Shown here in pieces: positions 55,001 through 63,969 of a stretch of 64,000 nt of DNA (positions are counted from its first letter, which is position 1; the number at the start of each line of letters is the position of its first letter). Below the pieces are notes generated by a model that had not been told where the DNA came from, did not search any database, and was given only the letters and a program-made list of their open reading frames with translations. Both the position numbers and the translations under genes were made by a program. Source of the DNA: an uncultured Clostridia bacterium (GTDB lineage Bacteria > Bacillota > Clostridia > TANB77 > CAG-508). The stretch is taken from NCBI GenBank assembly GCA_934167835.1, contig CAKPLZ010000002.1, positions 104,819 to 168,818 on the forward strand, in the 5' to 3' direction.

Positions 55001-56314
55001 GTATTAAATACAACAAAATATGAAGTTAAGTTTGAACAAAAAGACTTAACAACAAAAGTTTATACTGAAAAATTAGATATATCAAATGATACAACTCTAG
55101 TAGAGTTTTCTAAAACTGATATTACAGGAGATAAAGAACTTAAAGGGGCTAAACTATCTGTGTTAGATAGTGAGAATAAAGTTATAGATGAATGGATATC
55201 TACTGATAAAACTCATAAAATTGAAGGGCTTACAGTAGGTAAAGAATACATACTAAAAGAAGAGATAGCTCCAGAGGGGTATGTAATAGCTACAAGTGTT
55301 AAATTTACAATAGACGATACAAATAAAATTCAAAAAATAAATATGAAAGATAAAGTTGTTTCAATGTCTAAAACTGATATTGGAGGTAATGAAGTAGAAG
55401 GTGCTAAAATTCAAATCATAGATAAAGATGGAAATATTGTTGATGAGTGGATTTCTACTAAAGAAGAACATAAGATTAAAAATCTAATCGAAAATGAAAC
55501 TTATACTTTACATGAAGAAACAGCTCCTAATGGATTTGTAAAAGCTACAGATGTTATATTCAAAGTAACAGATGAAAAGAAAAATCAACACATAGAACTA
55601 ATCAATAAAATAGTTGAAGTTACAAAAACAGACCTAACTAATGGAAATGAATTAGAAGGAGCAAAATTAGAAGTAATTGATGAAAATGGAGATACAATAG
55701 ATAAATGGACATCTACAAAAGAACCACATCAAGTAAAAGGTCTTGAAGAAGGTAAAATATATATATTAAAAGAAACAACAGCACCTTATGGCTACGAAAT
55801 TACAGAAGAAATAAAATTTGTTGTAACATCAGAAAAAAATACACAAAAAATTGAAATGAAAGATATGCCAATATTAAAGAATGTAAAAGTAGTTAAAGTA
55901 GATTCTGAAACTAAAGAAACTATAAAAGATAAATTTATTTTTGGTATTTATGAAGATTCAGAATGTACAAAGCTAATTAAAGAAGTAAAATCTGACAAAG
56001 AAAATGGAACAGCCTTATTTGAAGAATTAAGATATGGCACATATTACATCAAAGAAATAAAAGCACCAAAAGATTATGAATTATCTAGCAGAGTAGCAAA
56101 AGTTGAAATCAATGATAAAGGAATATTCGTAGATAATGAACAAGTAGAAGAAAAAGATAGCACAATAGAATTTACTTTTGAAAATAAAAAAATAGAAGTT
56201 CCTAAAACAGGAGATGAAAGCAAAATTAAATTATTTGCTGGAGCAATTATATTATCTTTATTAGGAATTACTTATATAGTTATTCGTAATCATAATAAGA
56301 ATAAACAAGAATAG
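52058..56314 (+). CDS. Thioester/Cna-B repeat cell-wall adhesin with VPKTG anchor
   Basis: 1418-residue surface protein. Signal peptide (KILASIMLFLILFSIIQPVFA, cut near 30); an N-terminal thioester-type domain with ERRTVFCAEHG (Cys near 75) and QQYIWEILGQ (Gln near 143), the pair expected to form an internal Cys-Gln thioester; then about ten SpaA/Cna-B-type domains, each marked by a (G)xYxIxExxxPxGY word (for example GKYYVKETNAPNGYL, KEYILKEEIAPEGYV, KIYILKETTAPYGYE); and a sortase signal VPKTGDE with a hydrophobic helix and KNKQE tail. It should bind host or neighbour-cell surfaces and may help mating-pair contact. No sortase gene is in the window. Confidence 0.93.
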   Translation: MKIKKVNKILASIMLFLILFSIIQPVFAASGSGKWSGGQYASGMKTTDNANGTTGVLIRRLNNLNTGERRTVFCAEHGIDFKTGASYNGVYYTPTNSNIRKACKVAYLGWYKNNGGYTVDGGILANDMKWVKWDYVFTQQYIWEILGQSNATFIKSDEQQGYIDFKNRINNEIADIEKRPSFNGSTITIQAGKTKTITDSNGVLAEYGTIDNTKDGIRFVHQNGSNSMTIFVDENTNLENYRISDNTFKEWEMIKNGTEDNDTMVYFEFASGVQNQLYCMSYNDPVTLNFSLEIETFGRLELQKLNTNGDLVNGAVFKVRGANDYNKDVTVTNGKITIDKLKKGTYTINEISVPFGYLIDTKSYDVEVKVNQTATKAIVNEEPTGEIKAYKTDNYNNKLKGAEIALYAREDIKNVAGTITWYKKGELITKAITNDDGMAQFSNLHLGKYYVKETNAPNGYLVNSKEFDTELKYKDANTKVIYIDVTGIKDEEPTGTITIIKKDAETGSVPQGDATFNGAVYKVYANEHIYNKAKTKKFYSNGDLVATRTINEKGETEDIKNLPLGKYIVKEETNPTGYMLDKNTYNVELKYKDQYTKVIADTKTSLENVKKMGVHIFKSGIKENSGETPGLEGAEFTIKLNSAVERAYAQGFSYEEVWNGIDENGNKVKVDRKRVKSAQAIAPSYAVIVTDKDGNAYTQNNLPYGKYIVKETKTPTDYETAVDFTFSITDDESEIKEIAKKTKHIVVNNEQLETYIKLIKKDLKTDKLVTLNSTTFEIKATKDIYDRATKKILFKKGETISQKIGNTTYTSFTTNADNIVVPDNSFNSKNDDKATIITPLKLPVGSYEITEIKVPTGFLQLEEAVKFEIKNVKDYDKDKDGDFIKEVIIKNEQPTGTIKLDKTISVREDADISLIDTSDLSGIEFKLSAKENIIDMSDGSVIYEKGQEIKKYNLTKDGKLEITNLPIGTYEIEETKTLNGLVLNTTKYEVKFEQKDLTTKVYTEKLDISNDTTLVEFSKTDITGDKELKGAKLSVLDSENKVIDEWISTDKTHKIEGLTVGKEYILKEEIAPEGYVIATSVKFTIDDTNKIQKINMKDKVVSMSKTDIGGNEVEGAKIQIIDKDGNIVDEWISTKEEHKIKNLIENETYTLHEETAPNGFVKATDVIFKVTDEKKNQHIELINKIVEVTKTDLTNGNELEGAKLEVIDENGDTIDKWTSTKEPHQVKGLEEGKIYILKETTAPYGYEITEEIKFVVTSEKNTQKIEMKDMPILKNVKVVKVDSETKETIKDKFIFGIYEDSECTKLIKEVKSDKENGTALFEELRYGTYYIKEIKAPKDYELSSRVAKVEINDKGIFVDNEQVEEKDSTIEFTFENKKIEVPKTGDESKIKLFAGAIILSLLGITYIVIRNHNKNKQE

Positions 56315-56323
56315 TTTAATTTA

Positions 56324-56366
56324 AGAGAGGTTAATATAAAAATACAAAATTAATCTCTCTTTTTCT
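56324..56366 (+). terminator. Terminator of the adhesin gene
   Basis: 12-bp stem AGAGAGGTTAAT/ATTAATCTCTCT then TTTTTCT. Confidence 0.85.
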
Positions 56367-56399
56367 GTTTATACATAAGACAATAATTAAATGATATGA

Positions 56400-56423
56400 T
56401 ATAATCTTCTCAAATAGTAATTT
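56400..56423 (+). promoter_or_regulatory. Promoter with shared start-site motif (copy 1)
   Basis: TATAAT (56400-56405, weak -35) followed 5 bases later by CAAATAGTAATTT (56411-56423). The same 13-base word follows a TATAAT at 63924-63950. Confidence 0.45.
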
Positions 56424-56439
56424 TTGAGGGGAGATTATA

Positions 56440-56727
56440 ATGTTTGAAAAAAAGAAAAAGCTAGAATTAAATAATGAAGAATTGAGAATATTGCGTTATT
56501 CTTTAATAGATTTTAGAAATAATTTACTAAAACAAAATAAATATGTTGATGTGGTTGATGAGGTACTGGTAAAATTAAAAAATAAGATGAAGGTAAATAA
56601 ACACGATTTAGGACTTATAATTAATAGTTTATATGAAAGTAGAACAGCAATGGTTAATGAGAATAAAGACACAGAAGCAATGGATTATTTTCTTTTAAAG
56701 CTCATTAGAATTCATGATACTCTATAA
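56440..56727 (+). CDS. Small helical protein, unknown
   Basis: 95 residues, charged and helical: LNNEELRILRYSLIDFRNNLL and LKNKMKVNKHDLGLIINSLYESR. No motif I can assign; similar short proteins are frequent in clostridial conjugative elements. GAGGGGAG is upstream. A terminator follows directly. Confidence 0.7.
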   Translation: MFEKKKKLELNNEELRILRYSLIDFRNNLLKQNKYVDVVDEVLVKLKNKMKVNKHDLGLIINSLYESRTAMVNENKDTEAMDYFLLKLIRIHDTL

Positions 56728-56748
56728 TAAAGAATAATTATAATTTTT

Positions 56749-56782
56749 AAGTAAGTTAGATTAATATCTAGCTTATTTTTTA
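56749..56782 (+). terminator. Terminator of the small helical protein gene
   Basis: Stem AAGTAAGTTAGA/TCTAGCTTATT with G-T pairing, then TTTTTT. Confidence 0.65.
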
Positions 56783-56804
56783 TGTTTAAAATAGGAGGTG
56801 GGAA

Positions 56805-57032
56805 ATGCCTAGAAAAAGAAATTTAAGAATGGAAACATATAATAAGTTGATAAATATTGGAAAATCAACAGAAAAAGATATTTCAAACTTAAAAATAGAA
56901 GATTTAAAAGAAATAACAAAAGATCCTGATGTTTTGAATATTATTGCTTTACGAGAATTTATTAAAGAACACAATACAATAGGGTATTTTAATTATCAAC
57001 AAACAAGAAAGGAGGAATCCAATGGCGAATAA
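56805..57032 (+). CDS. Small basic protein upstream of the methylase-helicase
   Basis: 75 residues beginning PRKRNLRMETYNKLINIGKSTEKDISNLKIEDLKEITKD; basic, no membrane segment, family not recognised. AGGAGGTGG stands just upstream. It overlaps the next gene by 11 bases, so the two are translated together. Confidence 0.7.
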   Translation: MPRKRNLRMETYNKLINIGKSTEKDISNLKIEDLKEITKDPDVLNIIALREFIKEHNTIGYFNYQQTRKEESNGE

Positions 57033-60000
57033 ATATCAATTAGTTAATGAAATGGCAAATGAAACCATAAAATACATTTCTCAAAGTAGTGAAAACTGGA
57101 TAGAATTTTTAAATACTGCTAGTAATAATTATAAATATTCTTTTAGTGAACAAGTATTGATATATGCCCAAAAAGCAAATGCAACAGCTTGTGCTGATAT
57201 AGAAACTTGGAATAAAAGGCTAAAAAGATGGGTAAATAAAGGTGCAAAAGGTATTGCATTATTATCCATTGAAAATGGTAGAAGTGTACTAAGACATGTA
57301 TTTGATATTTCAGATACTCATAGTGGTATAGGTCAAGATTTAAAATTATGGGAAGTAAAATCTTCTTATACAAATGGAATTATTGAAACATTAGAAAATA
57401 GCTTTGGTAATTTAGAAATAAAAGATACTTTAGCTGAAGCAATTTATTCTAGTTCAATAAATTTAGTAGAAGATAACTTTCAAGATTATTTAGTTGATTT
57501 AAAAGAAGTTACAGAAGGGAGTTTTCTACAAGAATTAAATGACATTGAATTGGAATCTTATTTCAGAGGAATATTAGCAAATTCAATAGCGTATATGACA
57601 ATGAAAAGATGTGGAATTGATCCAATGGAACATTTTAGCCTAGCTGATTTTGAAATAATAAAACAATTTAATAACAAAAGAGTTATTTCAAGATTAGGTG
57701 CTGCAACGAGTGATATTGCAGAACGAGAAATAAGAGAAATATATTCAAGTGTAATTAATTTTGAAAAAAATAATAAATTAACAAATCGTACATTTGTTAA
57801 TAACAAAAAAATGAATTATCATAATAATGAAGAAAAAAATAGTGAAGGGAGAAACGATTATGATAGAATTAACATACAAACAAATGGGAGATTATCAGAT
57901 ACCACAAGTAGCATTACCAAAAACAAAGAAAATGACACAGGGGAGATTTTCAAGAATGAGGGAGAACTTCCTAAAAGAATACAAAAGAGGGTTATACGAG
58001 GAATTGATGATAGATGGCAAAATGGAAGAACATTTAGGAGAAATAGAACAGACAGCTCAAAAGAGAATGAAGCAAATAATAACAAGTTTAGCAGAAAAGA
58101 ACCAAATAACAGAGAAAATGAAAAGAGAGAATCAAATGGAGTGGGTACAAGCAATGAACTCAATAAGAAACCAAGCAGAAGAAATAATAATAGCAGAGTT
58201 AATTTACAATTAAATCTTTTTGAAGATACTTATGTGCCACCAATAAAAGAATTACCAAGCGTAGACAAACAAATAGATAGTATCAAAAAACAAGCAGAAG
58301 TAGAAAATACTCCTGCTTTTTCTTTTACACAAGAGATGATAGATAAAACATTACAGAGTGGAACAGGACATCAAAATGGAAAATTTAGAGTATATAGATT
58401 ATACCAAGAAACATTATCATCAAAAGAAAGACAAGATTTTTTGAAAAAAGAATTTAACTATTATGGAACTAATGGTGTAGCTGGACTTGATGGTATATGG
58501 GTTGAATATACTCCGAGTAAAGGTTTGAAACTTTCTAAAAGAGAAGTTGAAGATACAATGCAAGTTAATTGGAATACAATAGAAAAACGAATTGGAGAAC
58601 TTATTTCGTTAGATAGATATTTTACCAATGATGAAAAAGAGAAATATCAAAATTGGTTAGAAAATGACTATGAAAATGAAAAATGGATGTTTAATCAAGT
58701 ATTTAAAGATGAAAATGTTAACGAAAATGATAAAATAGAAATTCAAAATATAGATAAAAATTATAAATTAAAAAATGGAAATTACTTTCACTTCCATACA
58801 AATGAAGAAGGATATTATTATGCTATATATGATAATAGAGGAACTGAAATTGATGGTGGACTTTTAGAATATTCCAAAAATACAGATAAGGAAAATTTAA
58901 ATGATATAAGAAAAGATTTGGCAGAGTTTACTGGTATTACAGAACTAGTAGATAAAAATTTAGAAGAAGTTAGTCAAGAATTCATTGATAATTTGGAGTT
59001 TGATACTATTCCAAGAGAAATTGAACAAGCCCAAAATGTATTAAATTTATTTAAAAAAAGAGAAGAAAATGGAGAACCACTTAATAGAGATGAGTATTAT
59101 AAAAATCAAGAAAAGCATAATTATCATATAAATGATAACTTACTAGGAGAAGGTACTCCAAAGGAAAAAGTAAAAAGAAATATTGAGGCAATAAAACTTT
59201 TACATAAGTTAGAAGATGAAAATAGATTAGCAAATTCCGAAGAACAAAACATTTTGTCGAAATATGTAGGTTGGGGTGGACTTTCAGATGTATTTGATGA
59301 AAATAAAACGAATTGGAATGAAGAATATTACGAATTAAAAGAACTATTAACAGATGAAGAATATAAATCAGCAAGAGCCTCTACTTTAACCGCTTTTTAT
59401 ACACCACCAGTAGTTATAAATGCAATATATAACATTCTAAAAAATATGGGAGTTGAACAAGCAAATATACTTGAACCAAGTTGTGGTATAGGAAATTTTT
59501 TAGGAATGTTACCACAAGAAATGCAAAGTTCAAAACTCTATGGTGTAGAACTTGATACTATAAGTGGCAAAATAGCAAAGCAATTATATCAAAAAGCAAA
59601 CATTAAAATTCAAGGATATGAAAAGGCAGACTTTCCAGACTCATTTTTTGATATAGCAATAGGAAATGTACCATTTGGAGATTTTAAAGTAAATGATAAA
59701 AGATATGATAAGAATAATTTTTTAATTCATGATTATTTCTTTGCAAAAACTTTAGATAAAGTGAGACCAGGAGGAGTAATTGCATTTGTAACATCAAAAG
59801 GAACAATGGATAAAGCGAGTCCAGAGGTTAGAAGATATTTAGCACAACGAGCAGATCTTTTAGGTGCTATCAGATTACCAGATAATACATTTACAAAGAA
59901 TGCAGGAACAAAAGTAACATCAGATATTATTTTCTTACAAAAAAGAGAAAATTTGACTGATATAATGCCAGATTGGGTATATCTAGACAGAGATGAAAAC

Positions 60001-63000
60001 AATATTGCGATGAATAAATATTTTGTAGATAATCCCGAAATGATATTAGGAAAAATGGAAATAGTATCTACAGCTTATGGCTATGACTCAACTTGTAAAA
60101 CTGAAGAAGATACAAATTTAGAAGAACAATTAAATTATGCAATAACTAATATACATGGAGAATTACAGAATAATAGTATTGAAAACGAAATTGAACAAGA
60201 AGATACATCAATACCTGCAATTCCTACTGTTAAGAACTATTCTTATACAGTAATAGATGATAAATTGTATTTTAGAGAAAATTCAAAAATGATTTTACAA
60301 GATGAACTACCATTGACGGCACAAAACAGAATTAAAGGATTGATTTTATTAAGAGATCAAACAAGAGAACTGATAGATTTTCAAATGGAAGATTATTCTG
60401 ATGAAGAAATTCATCTTGCACAAGTAAAATTAAATAATTTATATGATAGATTTACAAAAGAATATGGCTTAATTAATTCAAGAGCAAATGAAACAGCTTT
60501 TTCAAATGATAGTAGTTATTTTTTGTTATGCTCACTTGAAAAGATAGATGGAGAAGGTAAATTTGTTGGAAAAGCTGATATATTTAGTAAAAGAACTATA
60601 AAGGCTAAAAAGAAAATCTTACAGGTAGATACTCCAGATGAAGCATTAATTCTATCTATACAAGATAAGGCAAAAGTTGATTTGAATTATATGCAAAAAT
60701 TATGTGGTATAGATACAGATAAAATGATAAAAAGTCTTGAGGGAGTAATTTTTAAAGTTCCAGAATATGGAGAGCCAAACAATTGGGTAACCGCTGATGA
60801 ATATTTATCTGGAAATGTTAGAGAAAAACTTAAAATTGCAGAACAATTTGCAAAAGAAGATTCTAGTTTTAATATAAATGTTGAAAAACTAAAAGAGGTA
60901 ATTCCAAAAGACCTTACTGCAAGTGAAATTGGAATTAAGTTGGGTTCAACATGGATACCACCAGAAATTATTAGAAAGTTTATTTTTGAATTATTAGATA
61001 CACCAAGTTATAACAGATGGGATATTCATGTTAAATATTCAAACATAACTGCTGAATGGTATATTGATGGGAAAAGTAATGATAAAAATAATGTAAAAGC
61101 ATACACAACTTATGGTACATCAAGAATAAATGCATACAAAATAATAGAACAAACACTTAATCTAAAAGATGTGAAAATATTTGATACATTTATAGATGAT
61201 GAAGGAAGAAAACAAAGAGTATTAAACAGGAAAGAAACAGCAATAGCTTGTAGTAAACAAGATGCAATAAAAGAGGCATTCTTAAATTGGGTATGGGAAG
61301 ATCCAGAAAGAAGAAATGATTTAGTAAGACTTTATAATGATAAATTTAATTGTATAAGACCACGAGAATACGATGGTTCTCATATAGATTTTGTAGGAAT
61401 GAATCCTGAAATAAAATTGAGAAAACATCAATTAAATGCAGTAGCACATATCTTATATGGAAATAATACTTTGTTAGCACATGAAGTTGGTGCGGGAAAG
61501 ACATTTGAAATGGTTGCAGCAGCAATGGAAAGTAAGCGTTTAAGCTTATGCAATAAGTCTTTATTTGTTGTGCCAAATCATATTATAGAGCAGTTTGCAA
61601 GTGAGTTTTTGCAACTTTATCCAAGTGCTAACATTTTAGTTGCCACGAAAAAAGATTTTGAAACAAAAAATAGGAAAAAATTTTGTAGCAGAATTGCCAC
61701 AGGAGAATTTGATGCAGTAATCATTGGACATTCGCAATTTGAAAGAATACCAATGTCAATAGAAAGGCAAATTACATTATTAGAAGAACAAATAAATGAT
61801 ATTACAAAAGGAATTGCATCAGAAAAAGCAAATAAAGGAGAAAATTATACTATTAAACAAATGGAAAAGACCAGAAAATCATTAGAAAATAGATTAGAAA
61901 AATTACATAAGGAAGAAAGAAAAGATGATGTAGTTACATTTGAAGAACTAGGTGTAGATAAATTATTTGTTGATGAAGCTCACAACTATAAGAATTTATT
62001 TTTATATAGTAAAATGCGTAATGTAGGTGGAATAGCACAAACTGAAGCACAAAAATCTTCGGATCTTTTTATGAAGTGTAGATATTTAGATGAAATAACA
62101 GGTGGGAAAGGAACTGTATTTGCAACTGGAACACCAGTAAGTAATTCAATGGCAGAACTTTACACTATGCAAAGATATTTACAGTATGGAGAATTAAGAA
62201 AAAATGAATTAGAACATTTTGATAACTGGGCTAGTACATTCGGAGAAACAATAACGGCAATAGAACTTGCACCAGAGGGTACAGGATATAGAGCAAAAAC
62301 AAGATTTGCAAAATTTCATAATTTACCAGAGTTAATGTCGATGTTTAAAGAAGTAGCAGATATTCAAACTGCTGAAACCTTAAATTTACCAACACCAGAA
62401 TTTGAAAATATAAATGTCGTTGTAAAACCAAGTGAAATACAACAAGAAATGGTTAAGGCTTTGGGAGAAAGAGCAGAAAAAATAAGGTCAGGAGCAGTTG
62501 ATGCAACAGAAGATAATATGCTTAAAATCACAAATGAGGGTAGAAAACTCGCACTAGATCAAAGACTTATAAACCCTTTATTGCCAGATTCCGAAAGTAG
62601 TAAAGTAAATTCATGTTGTGAAAATATTTATAGAATATGGGATGAAAATAGTTATAAGAAATCAACACAACTTGTATTTTGTGATTTATCAACTCCCAAA
62701 GATTTAAAAGGATATGAAAAAGAAGAATTTACAGATGTATATAATGAGTTAAAGAAAAAACTAATTCAAAAAGGTATTCCACCTGATGAAATAGCTTTTA
62801 TTCATGAGGCAGACAATGAAGTTAAAAAGAAAGAATTATTTAGCAAAGTGAGAAAAGGACAGGTTAGAGTGTTAATTGGTTCAACTCAAAAAATGGGAGC
62901 AGGTACTAATGTTCAAGATAAGTTAATTGCAACCCATCATTTAGACTGTGCATGGAAACCATCAGACCTAACGCAACGCAATGGTAGAATGATTAGGCAG

Positions 63001-63906
63001 GGAAATGAAAATAAAAAGGTATATGTATATTCTTATGTTACAGAAAAAACATTTGATAGCTATATGTATCAATTAGTAGAACAAAAGCAGAAATTCATTT
63101 CTCAAATAATGACATCCAAAACTCCTGCAAGAACAATGGAAGATATTGACGATAAAGCATTAACTTATGGAGAAATAAAAGCTCTTGCGACAGGAAATCC
63201 TAAAATATTAGAAAAGACATCATTAGATACAGATGTAGCAAAATTAAGATTATTAAAACAAGAATTTATGAATCAAAAATATTCATTGCAAGATAAAATT
63301 ATAAAGTATTTTCCAGAAGAAATAGCAAGACTTAATAATAAAATTGGAGCAATGGAAGAAGATACTATTAAATTACAAGAATACACTAGACCCAATGCAG
63401 ATGGCTTTTCTCCTATGAAAATAAATGGAATAATATATACTGAAAAACAAGAGGCAGGAAAGAGAATATTACAAAGTATAAATGATTTAAAAAGTATGGA
63501 AACAAGAGAAATAGGAGAATATAGAGGATTTACAATGGAAGTTAGTTTTGATTCAATTACTAGAAATATTAGGTTAAAACTAAAAAACAAATTTAGTTAT
63601 TCTATTGATTTAGGAACTGATGTAAATGGAAATATAACAAGAATAAATAACTGTTTAGAGAATATTGCAAAAGACATTCCTCACGAAAGAGATTTATTAG
63701 ATAATACATATTTTCAATTAGAAAATGCAAAACAAGAATCTCAAAAAGAATTTCCTAAAGAACAAGAGTTACAAGAAAAGTTGCGAAAATTAGAAGAAAT
63801 AAATGCTGAACTAAAAATAAATGAAGATGACCACGAAATGTTAGGAGATGAAAAGGAAGAAAAGCAAGATAAAGCTAATAATAAAAATTCTCCAGAGAGA
63901 TGTTAA
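57022..63906 (+). CDS. Giant DNA methylase-SNF2 helicase of conjugative elements
   Basis: 2294 residues. N-terminal ArdC-like ssDNA-binding part (NYKYSFSEQVLIYAQKANATACADIETWN, RWVNKGAKGIALL); a low-complexity Asn/Arg/Glu linker (about 270-395) ending VNLQLNLF; a DNA N6-adenine methyltransferase core (ILEPSCGIGNFLG near 815, IGNVPFGDF near 881); and an SNF2-type helicase (HEVGAGKTFEM near 1490, VDEAHNYKN near 1650, TGTPVSNSMAELY near 1701, GAGTNVQDKL near 1958, QRNGRMIRQGNE near 1985). Such proteins ride on integrative conjugative elements and phage-plasmids and are thought to protect incoming DNA. Start ATG follows AAAGGAGG. The linker region also encodes a second protein in another frame (57860-58213). 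Confidence 0.93.
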   Translation: MANKYQLVNEMANETIKYISQSSENWIEFLNTASNNYKYSFSEQVLIYAQKANATACADIETWNKRLKRWVNKGAKGIALLSIENGRSVLRHVFDISDTHSGIGQDLKLWEVKSSYTNGIIETLENSFGNLEIKDTLAEAIYSSSINLVEDNFQDYLVDLKEVTEGSFLQELNDIELESYFRGILANSIAYMTMKRCGIDPMEHFSLADFEIIKQFNNKRVISRLGAATSDIAEREIREIYSSVINFEKNNKLTNRTFVNNKKMNYHNNEEKNSEGRNDYDRINIQTNGRLSDTTSSITKNKENDTGEIFKNEGELPKRIQKRVIRGIDDRWQNGRTFRRNRTDSSKENEANNNKFSRKEPNNRENEKRESNGVGTSNELNKKPSRRNNNSRVNLQLNLFEDTYVPPIKELPSVDKQIDSIKKQAEVENTPAFSFTQEMIDKTLQSGTGHQNGKFRVYRLYQETLSSKERQDFLKKEFNYYGTNGVAGLDGIWVEYTPSKGLKLSKREVEDTMQVNWNTIEKRIGELISLDRYFTNDEKEKYQNWLENDYENEKWMFNQVFKDENVNENDKIEIQNIDKNYKLKNGNYFHFHTNEEGYYYAIYDNRGTEIDGGLLEYSKNTDKENLNDIRKDLAEFTGITELVDKNLEEVSQEFIDNLEFDTIPREIEQAQNVLNLFKKREENGEPLNRDEYYKNQEKHNYHINDNLLGEGTPKEKVKRNIEAIKLLHKLEDENRLANSEEQNILSKYVGWGGLSDVFDENKTNWNEEYYELKELLTDEEYKSARASTLTAFYTPPVVINAIYNILKNMGVEQANILEPSCGIGNFLGMLPQEMQSSKLYGVELDTISGKIAKQLYQKANIKIQGYEKADFPDSFFDIAIGNVPFGDFKVNDKRYDKNNFLIHDYFFAKTLDKVRPGGVIAFVTSKGTMDKASPEVRRYLAQRADLLGAIRLPDNTFTKNAGTKVTSDIIFLQKRENLTDIMPDWVYLDRDENNIAMNKYFVDNPEMILGKMEIVSTAYGYDSTCKTEEDTNLEEQLNYAITNIHGELQNNSIENEIEQEDTSIPAIPTVKNYSYTVIDDKLYFRENSKMILQDELPLTAQNRIKGLILLRDQTRELIDFQMEDYSDEEIHLAQVKLNNLYDRFTKEYGLINSRANETAFSNDSSYFLLCSLEKIDGEGKFVGKADIFSKRTIKAKKKILQVDTPDEALILSIQDKAKVDLNYMQKLCGIDTDKMIKSLEGVIFKVPEYGEPNNWVTADEYLSGNVREKLKIAEQFAKEDSSFNINVEKLKEVIPKDLTASEIGIKLGSTWIPPEIIRKFIFELLDTPSYNRWDIHVKYSNITAEWYIDGKSNDKNNVKAYTTYGTSRINAYKIIEQTLNLKDVKIFDTFIDDEGRKQRVLNRKETAIACSKQDAIKEAFLNWVWEDPERRNDLVRLYNDKFNCIRPREYDGSHIDFVGMNPEIKLRKHQLNAVAHILYGNNTLLAHEVGAGKTFEMVAAAMESKRLSLCNKSLFVVPNHIIEQFASEFLQLYPSANILVATKKDFETKNRKKFCSRIATGEFDAVIIGHSQFERIPMSIERQITLLEEQINDITKGIASEKANKGENYTIKQMEKTRKSLENRLEKLHKEERKDDVVTFEELGVDKLFVDEAHNYKNLFLYSKMRNVGGIAQTEAQKSSDLFMKCRYLDEITGGKGTVFATGTPVSNSMAELYTMQRYLQYGELRKNELEHFDNWASTFGETITAIELAPEGTGYRAKTRFAKFHNLPELMSMFKEVADIQTAETLNLPTPEFENINVVVKPSEIQQEMVKALGERAEKIRSGAVDATEDNMLKITNEGRKLALDQRLINPLLPDSESSKVNSCCENIYRIWDENSYKKSTQLVFCDLSTPKDLKGYEKEEFTDVYNELKKKLIQKGIPPDEIAFIHEADNEVKKKELFSKVRKGQVRVLIGSTQKMGAGTNVQDKLIATHHLDCAWKPSDLTQRNGRMIRQGNENKKVYVYSYVTEKTFDSYMYQLVEQKQKFISQIMTSKTPARTMEDIDDKALTYGEIKALATGNPKILEKTSLDTDVAKLRLLKQEFMNQKYSLQDKIIKYFPEEIARLNNKIGAMEEDTIKLQEYTRPNADGFSPMKINGIIYTEKQEAGKRILQSINDLKSMETREIGEYRGFTMEVSFDSITRNIRLKLKNKFSYSIDLGTDVNGNITRINNCLENIAKDIPHERDLLDNTYFQLENAKQESQKEFPKEQELQEKLRKLEEINAELKINEDDHEMLGDEKEEKQDKANNKNSPERC
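57860..58213 (+). CDS. TnpV-like protein nested in another frame of the helicase gene
   Basis: 117 residues from ATG 57860, with GGGAG 9 bases upstream, read one base on from the frame of the surrounding gene. It begins IELTYKQMGDYQIPQVALP and contains GRFSRMRENFLKEYKRGLYEELM, EHLGEIEQTAQKRM, EKMKRENQMEWVQAMNSIRNQAEEIIIAELIY, the whole length of the TnpV family found on clostridial transposons. TnpV function is unknown. It lies exactly over the low-complexity linker of the helicase, where that protein can tolerate biased residues. Good family conservation over the whole frame makes chance unlikely. Confidence 0.75.
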   Translation: MIELTYKQMGDYQIPQVALPKTKKMTQGRFSRMRENFLKEYKRGLYEELMIDGKMEEHLGEIEQTAQKRMKQIITSLAEKNQITEKMKRENQMEWVQAMNSIRNQAEEIIIAELIYN

Positions 63907-63923
63907 AATTATTTGATTTGTGC

Positions 63924-63950
63924 TATAATGATTCTAGCAAATAGTAATTT
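63924..63950 (+). promoter_or_regulatory. Promoter with shared start-site motif (copy 2)
   Basis: TATAAT (63924-63929, weak -35 TGTTAA) followed 8 bases later by CAAATAGTAATTT (63938-63950), as upstream of 56440. Confidence 0.45.
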
Positions 63951-63969
63951 GTAAAGGAGAGTCAAAAAT

